Origin: Actinomycetes bacterium
Lineage (GTDB): Bacteria > Actinomycetota > Actinomycetes > Actinomycetales > Dermatophilaceae
Assembly (NCBI GenBank): GCA_023389095.1
Contig: JAEWFB010000052.1
Coordinates: forward strand, 1-10,672
Reading direction: 5' to 3'
Length of the DNA: 10,672 bases
In this document: positions 1 to 6,743 of the stretch, piece after piece
How positions within the stretch are numbered: the stretch's first letter is position 1
How the letters are laid out: each line of letters opens with the position of its first letter
Position numbers and translations under genes: made by a program
Notes under the pieces: model-generated
The model's input: only the letters and a program-made list of their open reading frames with translations
What the model was told of the DNA's origin: nothing
Databases searched by the model: none

Positions 1-57
1 GAGACGTTCGTCTACCTCAAACTCAACAAACAGCTCTACAACTGGGGAACACGATGA
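1..57 (+). CDS. C-terminal end of a probable Lrp/AsnC-family regulator (partial)
   Basis: The reading frame is open from the first base and gives the last 18 residues, ETFVYLKLNKQLYNWGTR, before a TGA at 55-57. That stop overlaps the ATG of the next gene as ATGA, so the two genes are translationally coupled. The sequence resembles the last beta strand of the Lrp/AsnC ligand-binding (RAM) domain, where a T-E-T-x-x-x-L-K pattern is common. Lrp regulators beside class III aminotransferases are familiar in actinobacteria. The identification rests on very few residues and on context. The coding frame itself is well supported by the overlap. Confidence 0.5.
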   Translation, partial: ETFVYLKLNKQLYNWGTR

Positions 58-1493
58 GCATCAACCCGAACGAGGTCTGGGAACCGGCGTCGGACCAGCG
101 CACCCCCGCGGGCACGCTGCTGTCGGACGCGGCACGCGATCACCTGTGGATGCACTTCACGCGCCACTCGGTGTTCGAGGACCCCGGGGACGGCGGCCTC
201 GGCCACTCCGTGCCGATCATCACGCGCGGACAGGGCTGGAAGATCTGGGACGACCGCGGCAACGAGTACATCGACGGGCTCGCCGGCCTCTTCGTCGTCC
301 AGGTCGGCCACGGCCGTGAGGAGCTCGCCGAGGCGGCCGCCAAGCAGGCCAAGGAGCTCGCGTTCTTCCCGCTGTGGAGCTATGCGCACCCCAAGGCCAT
401 CGAGCTGGCCGAGCGTCTCGCGAGCCACGCGCCCGGCGACCTCAACCGCGTCTTCTTCACCACCGGCGGCGGCGAGGCCGTCGAGACCGCGTGGAAGCTG
501 GCCAAGCAGTACTTCAAGCTGACCGGCAAGCCGACCAAGCACAAGGTCATCTCGCGTGCGGTCGCCTACCACGGCACTCCACAGGGCGCCCTGTCGATCA
601 CCGGCATCCCGGCCGCCAAGGAGATGTTCGAGCCCCTCGTGCCCGGCTCGTTCCGGGTGCCGAACACCAACCAGTACCGGGCTCCGGAGCACCTGCGCGA
701 CGACGAGAAGGCCTTCGGCCGCTGGGCCGCCGACCGCATCGCCGAGGCCATCGAGTTCGAGGGCCCCGACACCGTGGCGGCCGTCTTCCTCGAGCCGGTG
801 CAGAACTCCGGCGGCTGCTTCCCGCCGCCGGCCGGCTACTTCGAGCGGGTCCGCGAGATCTGCGACGAGTACGACGTGCTGCTCGTGTCCGACGAGGTCA
901 TCTGCGCCTTCGGCCGCATCGGCTCGATGTTCGCCTGCGACGACTTCGGCTACGTGCCCGACATCATCACGTGCGCCAAGGGCATGACGAGCGGCTACTC
1001 CCCCATCGGCGCGATGATCGCGAGCGACCGCCTCTTCGAGCCGTTCCGGAAGGGCACCGACTACTTCCCGCACGGCTACACCTTCGGCGGGCACCCGGTC
1101 TCGGCGGCGGTCGCCCTGGCCAACCTCGACATCTTCGAGCGCGAGGGCCTCAACGACCACGTCAAGCAGAACGCCCCCGCCTTCAAGGCCACGCTCGAGA
1201 AGCTGCTCGACCTGCCGCTCGTCGGCGACGTCCGCGGCGCCGGCTTCTTCTACGGCATCGAGCTGGTCAAGGACAAGACGACCCGCGAGACGTTCGACGA
1301 CGCCGAGTCCGAGCGGCTGCTGCGCGGGTTCCTCTCCAAGGCGCTCTTCGATGCCGGCATCTACTGCCGCGCCGACGACCGTGGCGACCCCGTCGTCCAG
1401 CTCGCCCCGCCGCTCATCATGGGCCAGGAGCAGTTCGACGACATCGAGTCGCGGCTGCGCTCGGTGCTGACGGAGGCGGAGAACCACCTCTGA
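54..1493 (+). CDS. PLP-dependent class III aminotransferase (putrescine/GABA/omega-amino acid type)
   Basis: This 479-residue protein is a cytoplasmic fold-type I aminotransferase. It should move an amino group from an omega-amino acid or diamine to pyruvate or 2-oxoglutarate. The order is typical: an N-terminal segment with RGQGWKIWDDRGNEYIDG (58-75), a cofactor-phosphate loop TTGGGEAVETAWK (136-148), the ring-stacking YHG (172-174), EPVQNSGG (247-254), the cofactor aspartate in SDEV (Asp280), the Schiff-base lysine in CAKG (Lys309) and the HGYTFGGHP loop (340-348). Length is as expected for the family (about 430-480). The ATG at 54 overlaps the upstream stop, and a GGGGA ribosome site at 44-48 lies 5 nt before it. 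The TTGGGEA loop, rather than the commoner SGSEA, suggests the actinobacterial group often annotated as aspartate aminotransferase family; that name does not describe its substrate. The putative Lrp neighbour suggests amine or amino-acid catabolism. The exact substrate cannot be read from the sequence. Confidence 0.95.
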   Translation: MSINPNEVWEPASDQRTPAGTLLSDAARDHLWMHFTRHSVFEDPGDGGLGHSVPIITRGQGWKIWDDRGNEYIDGLAGLFVVQVGHGREELAEAAAKQAKELAFFPLWSYAHPKAIELAERLASHAPGDLNRVFFTTGGGEAVETAWKLAKQYFKLTGKPTKHKVISRAVAYHGTPQGALSITGIPAAKEMFEPLVPGSFRVPNTNQYRAPEHLRDDEKAFGRWAADRIAEAIEFEGPDTVAAVFLEPVQNSGGCFPPPAGYFERVREICDEYDVLLVSDEVICAFGRIGSMFACDDFGYVPDIITCAKGMTSGYSPIGAMIASDRLFEPFRKGTDYFPHGYTFGGHPVSAAVALANLDIFEREGLNDHVKQNAPAFKATLEKLLDLPLVGDVRGAGFFYGIELVKDKTTRETFDDAESERLLRGFLSKALFDAGIYCRADDRGDPVVQLAPPLIMGQEQFDDIESRLRSVLTEAENHL

Positions 1494-1549
1494 CGCGTCG
1501 CGCCCATCGCGCCCAGCGTCAGGCGTCCCGGGGCGGGGACGCCGCCGGA

Positions 1550-1586
1550 CAGGGGCCGGTCACCGTGGAACGGTGACCGGCCCCTG
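1550..1586 (+). terminator. Strong GC-rich hairpin, probable terminator of the aminotransferase unit
   Basis: The arms CAGGGGCCGGTCACCG (1550-1565) and CGGTGACCGGCCCCTG (1571-1586) are perfectly complementary over 16 bp, with a 5-nt loop TGGAA. The hairpin starts 56 nt after the aminotransferase stop. There is no clean run of T after it (GTCGTTG), as is common for actinobacterial terminators. The next gene has its own ribosome site, so separate transcription is likely. Confidence 0.75.
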
Positions 1587-1602
1587 GTCGTTGCCCGGGT
1601 AC

Positions 1603-1626
1603 GTGCCCGGCGACCGTCGCCGGCAC
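1603..1626 (+). other. Second hairpin in the leader region of the Gly/Asp-rich protein gene
   Basis: The arms GTGCCCGGCGA (1603-1613) and TCGCCGGCAC (1617-1626) pair over 10 bp with one bulged C and a 3-nt loop. It lies 16 nt after the first hairpin and 37 nt before the next start codon. It could be a second terminator stem or a structured 5' leader. The sequence does not decide between them, and short GC palindromes are common in such DNA. Confidence 0.4.
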
Positions 1627-1652
1627 CCCGTCGCCACATGTGACGCCGACGC

Positions 1653-1658
1653 AAGGAG
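1653..1658 (+). promoter_or_regulatory. Ribosome binding site that fixes the start at 1664
   Basis: AAGGAG, a near-perfect Shine-Dalgarno sequence, lies 5 nt before the ATG at 1664. An in-frame GTG at 1640 would add eight residues but would place this site inside the coding region, so 1664 is preferred. Confidence 0.85.
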
Positions 1659-1663
1659 ACGAC

Positions 1664-2443
1664 ATGGGATTCCTCGACCGACTGATAGGCCGTGTGCCGC
1701 AGTCCCCACCAGCGACTGGCCATCCGGGCTGGGGCACAGCCGCACCCGCCCCGACCGGCGCCCCGTACGCCGCCCCGGGGGCCGACCCCTCCGCGGCGCC
1801 GGCGCCGCGCGGCGGTGCCTCCACCGAGGACGAGCGCGCCATCGCCCGCTACCGCTACCTGCTGCGCACGGCGCCGCCGGAGGACCTCGAGCGCGTCCAC
1901 GCCGACGCGTTCGCGCAGCTGTCCCCCGAGCAGCGCCAGATGGTGCTCCAGCGGCTCACCGAGGACCTCCCGGAGTCGGAGCGGCCGCGCAGCGACCAGC
2001 CTGCCGACCTCGCGCGGAGCGCCACCCGCGCCGAGCTGCGCCGCCCCGGCTACCTGCAGGGCGCCTTCGCCGGTGGCCGTGGCATGGGCGGCGGGATGGG
2101 CATGGGCGGCATGATCGCCGGCTCGATGCTCGGCACCATCGCCGGCGTCGTCGTCGGCTCGATGGTGGCCGACGCGCTCTTCGACGGCTACGACCAGTCC
2201 CCCGAGGCCGCCCAGGCCGGCGAGGGCGACGGCGCCGCCGACGCCTCCGACGCCGACGCGTCCGACGCCGGTGGCGGTGACGCCGGTGGCGCGGACGCCG
2301 CTGGAACCGCGGACGCTGGAGGCGCCGGCGACGTCAGCGCGGGCGGCGAGGGCTTCACGGGTGGTGACCTCGGTGACTGGGGCGGCGGCGGCGACCTCGC
2401 CGGCGACTTCGGTGGCGACCTCGGCGGGTTCGGCGACTTCTGA
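1664..2443 (+). CDS. Uncharacterised lysine-free membrane-associated protein with Gly/Asp-rich tail
   Basis: I cannot assign a function to this 259-residue protein. Four parts are visible. (a) A short amphipathic start, MGFLDRLIGR. (b) A Pro/Ala/Gly linker to about residue 53. (c) A charged helical region (about 54-128) containing RYRYLLRTAPPEDLERVH, LSPEQRQMVLQRL and ATRAELRRPGYL, which looks like a conserved domain. (d) A glycine- and methionine-rich hydrophobic stretch (141-173; GGMIAGSMLGTIAGVVVGS) that could be a glycine-zipper membrane helix. The tail (181-259) has 15 Asp and 3 Glu, is otherwise mostly Gly and Ala, and ends in repeated GD(L/F) units. There is no basic residue after Arg139 and no Lys or Cys anywhere. 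No signal peptide is visible. I recall similar actinobacterial proteins carrying unsupported names such as cation-transporting ATPase; nothing here supports an ATPase. Its own ribosome site and the upstream terminator suggest a single-gene transcript. Confidence 0.88.
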   Translation: MGFLDRLIGRVPQSPPATGHPGWGTAAPAPTGAPYAAPGADPSAAPAPRGGASTEDERAIARYRYLLRTAPPEDLERVHADAFAQLSPEQRQMVLQRLTEDLPESERPRSDQPADLARSATRAELRRPGYLQGAFAGGRGMGGGMGMGGMIAGSMLGTIAGVVVGSMVADALFDGYDQSPEAAQAGEGDGAADASDADASDAGGGDAGGADAAGTADAGGAGDVSAGGEGFTGGDLGDWGGGGDLAGDFGGDLGGFGDF

Positions 2444-2530
2444 CCCGCCCCGGTCGACCGCCCCACCCGTCCTGATCCCGCCGGGTCCCGGTCCCCTCCG
2501 GCCCAGTTGAGGTTCCAGGCCTGACCCCGC

Positions 2531-2597
2531 AACACACCGAGTAGTTGCCAACCCGTTCGGGTTATTCCAACCGGACTTGGCCACTACTCGGTGTGTT
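2531..2597. repeat. 67-bp inverted repeat between convergent genes; bidirectional terminator or dispersed palindromic element
   Basis: The outer arms AACACACCGAGTAGT (2531-2545) and ACTACTCGGTGTGTT (2583-2597) match perfectly over 15 bp. After one T/C mismatch, GCCAA (2547-2551) pairs with TTGGC (2577-2581), giving 20 of 21 pairs. The central part holds a further small palindrome, AACCCG-TT-CGGGTT (2550-2563). The element is 54% G+C (36 of 67), clearly lower than the DNA around it. It lies 87 nt after the stop of the plus-strand gene and 63 nt beyond the stop of the minus-strand AEC gene, so it could end transcription from both sides. Its long, partly paired loop is unlike a simple terminator and resembles REP/MITE-like elements. 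The 2444-2660 interval holds no other supported feature. Confidence 0.75.
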
Positions 2598-2660
2598 CGG
2601 GTGTGGTTGGGGTGCCTCGGGGTGGGCGGCCGTGGGACGAGGGCGGCGGGAACCGGCCGC

Positions 2661-3599
2661 TCAGACGCCGGCGAAGGCGTGGAAGAGGGCCGCGATGGCG
2701 AGGATGACCGGGATCGAGGCGAAGGTGCTGACGAAGATCACGTCGCGAGCGAGGTTGACCTCCCGGCGGTAGCGCACCGCGTAGGTGAAGATGTTCTGCG
2801 CCGTCGGCAGCGCGGCCGTCACGACGACGGCGAACAGTGCCTCCCCGCGCAGCCCCAGGGCCAGGCCGACGCCGAGCGCCACGGCGGGCATGAGCAGGAT
2901 CTTGAGGCCGACGATGGTCCACACGTGCTCGGCCGCTCGGCCCGTGGCCGGCCGGGGACCACGCCGCAGCGAGATGCCGAACGCGACGAGCATCGAGGGC
3001 ACGGCCATGCGCCCGAGCAGCTCGATGGGGTCGGCGACGACCCGCGGCAGGTGCACGTCGAACACGGCGATGAGCAGTCCCGCGATGGCGCCGAGGGTGA
3101 TGGGGTTGCTGAACATCCGACGCAGCGAGCGCAGCAGCCGCGGCCGTTCGCCGCGAGCGTCGCTGTCGAACAACGCCATGTAGACCGGCGTGATGACGAG
3201 CAGCTGCATGAGCAGCGTCGGAGCGACCCACGCGACGTCGCCGAGCACGTAGAGCGCGATGGGGATGCCGAGGTTGCCGGCGTTGACGTACGCCGCGGAC
3301 AGGCTGCCGATGAGGCGCGACCCGAGCGTCCCTCCGGCCCAACGGAACCGGGCGATGGCCAGGTAGACCCCGACGACCACCCCGAAACTGATGAGCGACG
3401 TGACGAGGTTGGCCGACAGGACCGCGTCGAGGGAGGTGCGCTGCATGACGGTGAGCAGCAGCGCGGGCGATGCGACGTGGAAGGCCAGGCGCGAGAGGGT
3501 GACCTGGGCGCTCTCGTCGAGCACGCGTCGGTCGGCGAGCAGCCAGCCGACCGCGACGATGATGGCGATCGTGGCGAAACCCTCGAGGACACCGAGCAC
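2661..3599 (-). CDS. AEC (auxin efflux carrier) family transporter
   Basis: This 312-residue integral membrane protein matches the family's usual length (about 300-320 residues, about 10 membrane helices in two halves). Hydrophobic segments are evident from residue 4 to the end. Typical family sites are seen: NAGNLGIPIALYVLG (106-120), which includes the broken-helix Asn/Gly/Pro motif; SNPITLGAIAGLL (164-176) opening the second half after a basic cytoplasmic loop; and ALPTAQNIFTYAVRY (263-277). Bacterial members export or exchange organic acids, amino acids or other small anions; the name does not imply auxin transport. The GTG at 3599 is chosen because a GAGGA ribosome site (plus positions 3607-3611) lies 7 nt upstream and the hydrophobic sequence begins there. 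The open frame extends further upstream but runs into the LOG-family gene. It is transcribed divergently from that gene. Confidence 0.92.
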   Translation of the reverse strand: MLGVLEGFATIAIIVAVGWLLADRRVLDESAQVTLSRLAFHVASPALLLTVMQRTSLDAVLSANLVTSLISFGVVVGVYLAIARFRWAGGTLGSRLIGSLSAAYVNAGNLGIPIALYVLGDVAWVAPTLLMQLLVITPVYMALFDSDARGERPRLLRSLRRMFSNPITLGAIAGLLIAVFDVHLPRVVADPIELLGRMAVPSMLVAFGISLRRGPRPATGRAAEHVWTIVGLKILLMPAVALGVGLALGLRGEALFAVVVTAALPTAQNIFTYAVRYRREVNLARDVIFVSTFASIPVILAIAALFHAFAGV

Positions 3600-3705
3600 G
3601 CCGTGATCCTCGCAAACCCGGCACCGTCCGCTTCGACCGGTCCACCCATCGGCGCGCCGGCCGGCAGCGCCGCCCCCGGCGTCCGCGTCGCGGCAGGATG
3701 ACGCC
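3600..3705. promoter_or_regulatory. Divergent intergenic region between the AEC and LOG-family genes
   Basis: These 106 bases separate two start codons facing away from each other, so promoters for both genes must lie here or inside the opposite gene. The two ribosome sites are visible: plus positions 3607-3611 for the AEC gene and AGGA at 3695-3698 for the LOG-family gene. An 8-bp palindrome GACCGGTC lies at 3635-3642. I could not identify convincing -35/-10 pairs. Confidence 0.4.
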
Positions 3706-4818
3706 ATGGAGATCGAGAGCCTCGACGCGCTGGACGACCACCTCGACGACGGCACGTCGCTCGGGGGCCTGCGCCTGCAGGGGCTCGACCTGACCGGGTA
3801 CGAGCAGCGGTTCGCCGAGCACGCCGACCTCACCGGCCTCGTCGTGCTCGGGGGCACGGTGCCGGTCGACGTCGCCGAGGTGCTGCTGCGCGGCGGCGCC
3901 ATCGTCTTCCCCGGCGTCGCCGACGCACCGGTCGACCCGTGGCGGGGCCTCTACCGACCCGAGGACCTCTACGCCGGGCTCGACGCCGGCTACGACGCGA
4001 CGCCCGACGCCCGCGCGTACCGGTGGTTCGTCGACGCGCACCTGCGCACCGACGCCTACTGCACCCTGGTGCGGGCCATCCACGACGACACCGTCACCGA
4101 CGACCTCGACGAGCTGGTGGCCGGACGGTCGGTCGTCGGCGTCATGGGCGGGCACCGCGTCGAGCGGGGTACCGACGCGTACGCCGCGGCCGCGCGCCTG
4201 GGTCAGCGGCTGGCCTCGGACGGGCACCTCGTCGCCACCGGTGGGGGCCCGGGCGCCATGGAGGCGGTCAACCTCGGCGCGCTCTGCCACGACCCGGCGC
4301 GCCTCGAGGACGCCCTGGCCCGCCTGGCCGCCGTGCCCACCTTCCGGCCCTCGGTCACCGAGTGGGCGCGCCTGGCCCTCGACGTGCGGGCCGACGTCGT
4401 CGGCGACGAGCCACGCGTCCCCTTCGACCTGCTCGGCCCGACGGCACGCTCGCTCGGCATCCCGACGTGGTTCTACGGGCACGAGCCGCCGAACGTCTTC
4501 TGCGACGCGGTCGCCAAGTACTTCTCGAACGCGATCCGCGAGGACGGCCTGCTCTCGCGCTGCACGGCGGGGATCGTCGTGCTCGGTGGCGCGGCGGGGA
4601 CGGTGCAGGAGATCTTCCAGGCCGTGACGCCGCTCTACTACGCCCTCGACGGCACCCGGCTGCCGCCGCTCGTGCTCGTCGGCCGGCGCCAGTGGACGGT
4701 CGACGTGCCGGTCTGGCCGACGCTGAACGCCCTGGCCGCCGACCACCGGATGGCCGGCTCGCTGCACCTCGTCGACGACATCGACGAGGTGCCGGCGCTG
4801 GTCACTCCGGCGCCCTGA
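3706..4818 (+). CDS. LOG-family (lysine-decarboxylase-like) nucleotide-binding protein with long N-terminal extension
   Basis: This 370-residue cytoplasmic protein has a Rossmann-type LOG domain from about residue 140. VVGVMGGHRVERGTDAY (143-159) forms the first nucleotide loop, ATGGGPGAMEA (177-187) matches the family GGGxxGxME-like motif, and LGGAAGTVQE (293-302) stands where PGGxGTxxE is expected. LOG enzymes release the base from nucleoside 5'-monophosphates. The Gly-Thr-x-x-Glu part of the catalytic motif is kept, but its Pro is Leu. About 100 residues separate the two motifs and include HEPPNVFCDAVAKYF (259-273). Together with the N-terminal region of about 140 residues, this is closer to E. 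coli PpnN (YgdH) than to small LOG proteins of about 200 residues. ATG 3706 has AGGA 7 nt upstream. The gene's last 17 bases overlap the end of the convergent acyl-CoA synthetase gene. Family membership is firm; activity is unproven. Confidence 0.88.
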   Translation: MEIESLDALDDHLDDGTSLGGLRLQGLDLTGYEQRFAEHADLTGLVVLGGTVPVDVAEVLLRGGAIVFPGVADAPVDPWRGLYRPEDLYAGLDAGYDATPDARAYRWFVDAHLRTDAYCTLVRAIHDDTVTDDLDELVAGRSVVGVMGGHRVERGTDAYAAAARLGQRLASDGHLVATGGGPGAMEAVNLGALCHDPARLEDALARLAAVPTFRPSVTEWARLALDVRADVVGDEPRVPFDLLGPTARSLGIPTWFYGHEPPNVFCDAVAKYFSNAIREDGLLSRCTAGIVVLGGAAGTVQEIFQAVTPLYYALDGTRLPPLVLVGRRQWTVDVPVWPTLNALAADHRMAGSLHLVDDIDEVPALVTPAP

Positions 4819-6739
4819 GCACCGGGGCCAGGGCGTCGAGCACCGACGCGTCCTCGATCGTCGCGGGCACCGGGGCGTCCTTGCCGTCGGCCATCTCGCG
4901 CATCGTCTTGCGCAGGATCTTGCCCGAGCGCGTCTTGGGCAGGGCGGCCACGATGTCGACGCGGTGCAGGGCCGCCACGGGGCCGACCTCGGACCGGACG
5001 CGAGCCACGAGCTCGCGGCGGATGCGCTCCCCCTCGGCCTCGGCGTCGATGCCCGACTTGAGCACGACGAGGGCGCGCGGTACCTGGCCCTTGAGGTCGT
5101 CGTGGACGCCGATGACGGCGCACTCGGCGACGGCCTCGTGGCCCGCGAGCGCGGCCTCGAGCGAGCCGGTGGACAGGCGGTGCCCGGCGACGTTGAGGAC
5201 GTCGTCGGTGCGGCCCATGACGAAGAGGTAGCCGTCGTCGTCGAGGTAGCCGCCGTCGCCGGTCAGGTAGTAGCCGGGGTAGGCGGACAGGTAGGAGGAG
5301 ACGTAGCGGTCGTCGTCGTTCCAGAGCGTCGGCAGGGTGCCGGGCGGCATCGGCAGCCGGAGGCAGATGGCGCCTTCGGTGCCGGCCGGCACCTCGTTCC
5401 CCTCGCCGTCGAGGACGCGCACGTCATAGCCCGGCACGGCGACCGTCGGCGAGCCCGGCTTGATCGGCAGCAGCCCGATCCCCTTGGGGTTGGCGGCGAT
5501 CGGCCACCCGGTCTCGGTCTGCCACCAGTTGTCGACGACCGGGACGCCGAGCGCCGCGGAGGCCCACTCGTAGGTGTCGGGGTCGAGCCGCTCCCCCGCG
5601 AGGAAGAGCGTGCGGAACCGGGAGAGGTCGTGGTCGGCCAGCTTGGAGGCGGTCGAGTCGTCCTTCTTGATGGCGCGGAAGGCCGTTGGCGCCGTGAAGA
5701 GGCACACCGCGTCGTAGTCGGCGATGACGCGCCAGAACGCACCGGCGTCCGGCGTGCCGACGGGCTTGCCCTCGTAGAGCACGGTCGTGGCGCCGGTCAG
5801 CAGCGGCGCGTAGACGATGTAGGAGTGGCCCACGACCCAGCCCACGTCGCTGGCCGTGAACATCGTCTCGCCGGGCCGGACGTCGTAGACGTTCTCCATC
5901 GACCAGCGCAGGGCGACCGCGTAGCCGCCGCTGTCGCGGTAGATGCCCTTGGGCCGGCCCGTCGTGCCGGAGGTGTAGAGCACGTAGAGCGGGTCGGTGG
6001 CCGCGACGGTCGTGCAGCCGGCCGGCTCGGCGTCGTCGTACACCTCGTCCCAGGTCATCTCCTCCCAGTCGGTGTCGCGCTGGCCCACGTCGGCGGGCGA
6101 CTGCTCGCGCTGGAGCACGATGACCGACTCGGGCTTGTGGCTGCTGCGGTCGAGCGCGGCGTCGAGCATCGGCTTGTACGCGACGACGCGCGAGGGCTCG
6201 ACGCCGCAGCTGGCCGACACGACGACCTTGGGCTCGGCGTCCTCGATGCGCGCGGCGAGCTCCTGCGGGGCGAAGCCGCCGAAGACGACCGAGTGCACCG
6301 CCCCGAGCCGCGCGCACGCCAGCATCGCGACGACCGCCTCGGGCACCATCGGCATGTAGATGACGACGCGGTCGCCCTTCTCGACCCCGAGCCCGGCGAG
6401 GGCGCCGGCGAAGCGCGCGACGCGGTCGAGCAGTTCTGCGTACGTCAAGGTCGCCTTGAGGCCCGTGACCGGCGAGTCGTAGTGCAGGGCGGGCTGGTCG
6501 GCGCGTCCGGCGGCCACGTGCCGGTCGAGCGCGTTGAAGCAGACGTTGAGCTCACCGTCGGGGTACCAGCGGTAGAACGGCGGTGCGGTGTCGTCGAGGA
6601 TGCGCGTCGGTGGCGTCACCCACTCGATGGCCTCGGCCGCCCGCGCCCAGAACTGCTCCGGGTGGCGCAGGCTCGACGCGTGGAGGTCTCGGTAGGCCGC
6701 GAACGCGGCTGCGTTGCCGTTGGTGCCGTCGCTGGTCAT
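4802..6739 (-). CDS. prpE: Propionyl-CoA synthetase-type acyl-CoA synthetase
   Basis: This 645-residue AMP-forming enzyme should convert a short carboxylate, ATP and CoA to acyl-CoA, AMP and pyrophosphate in the cytoplasm. The ATP loop YTSGTTGRPKG is at 255-265, WWQTETG at 405-411, the adenylate-binding YYLTGDGGY at 490-498, the hinge region GRTDDVLNVAGHRLSTG at 509-525, and PKTRSGKILR at 601-610 with the catalytic Lys607. That lysine is a known acetylation site in this family. KPVGTPDAGAFWRV, TETGWPIAANP and HRLSTG are of PrpE/ACSS3 type rather than acetyl-CoA synthetase (HRLGTAEIE). Length is normal. ATG 6739 is chosen because it lies 4 nt after the stop of the MFS gene; GAGG inside that gene's end sits only 2 nt upstream of the ATG, so coupling is likely. 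The open frame extends 20 codons upstream into the MFS gene and is not used. No methylcitrate-cycle or methylmalonyl genes are adjacent, so the substrate may differ from propionate. Confidence 0.93.
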   Translation of the reverse strand: MTSDGTNGNAAAFAAYRDLHASSLRHPEQFWARAAEAIEWVTPPTRILDDTAPPFYRWYPDGELNVCFNALDRHVAAGRADQPALHYDSPVTGLKATLTYAELLDRVARFAGALAGLGVEKGDRVVIYMPMVPEAVVAMLACARLGAVHSVVFGGFAPQELAARIEDAEPKVVVSASCGVEPSRVVAYKPMLDAALDRSSHKPESVIVLQREQSPADVGQRDTDWEEMTWDEVYDDAEPAGCTTVAATDPLYVLYTSGTTGRPKGIYRDSGGYAVALRWSMENVYDVRPGETMFTASDVGWVVGHSYIVYAPLLTGATTVLYEGKPVGTPDAGAFWRVIADYDAVCLFTAPTAFRAIKKDDSTASKLADHDLSRFRTLFLAGERLDPDTYEWASAALGVPVVDNWWQTETGWPIAANPKGIGLLPIKPGSPTVAVPGYDVRVLDGEGNEVPAGTEGAICLRLPMPPGTLPTLWNDDDRYVSSYLSAYPGYYLTGDGGYLDDDGYLFVMGRTDDVLNVAGHRLSTGSLEAALAGHEAVAECAVIGVHDDLKGQVPRALVVLKSGIDAEAEGERIRRELVARVRSEVGPVAALHRVDIVAALPKTRSGKILRKTMREMADGKDAPVPATIEDASVLDALAPVLRAPE

Positions 6740-6743
6740 GGCC

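Noticed and set aside
36..1487. Long minus-strand open frame opposite the aminotransferase
   Set aside because: It lies fully antisense to a gene with complete catalytic motifs. Its composition (Val/Leu/Ala/Arg/Gly-rich without domains) is typical of an antisense frame in GC-rich DNA.
2229..2440. Repetitive GACGCC/GGTGGCGAC DNA that might be a separate repeat element
   Set aside because: It stays in frame and encodes the Gly/Asp/Ala-rich tail, so it is coding low complexity rather than an independent element.
2545..2772. Small plus-strand open frame starting in the palindromic element
   Set aside because: It has no ribosome site, starts inside the inverted repeat and runs antisense into the AEC gene.
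2584..4767. 727-residue minus-strand open frame across the AEC and LOG-family genes
   Set aside because: It crosses two well-supported genes in other frames and shows only low-complexity Arg/Ala/His sequence.
2661..4818. A bacterial auxin/cytokinin hormone system from the AEC and LOG-like names
   Set aside because: AEC proteins in bacteria carry varied small anions, and this LOG-like protein has an altered catalytic motif. No hormone biosynthesis gene is present.
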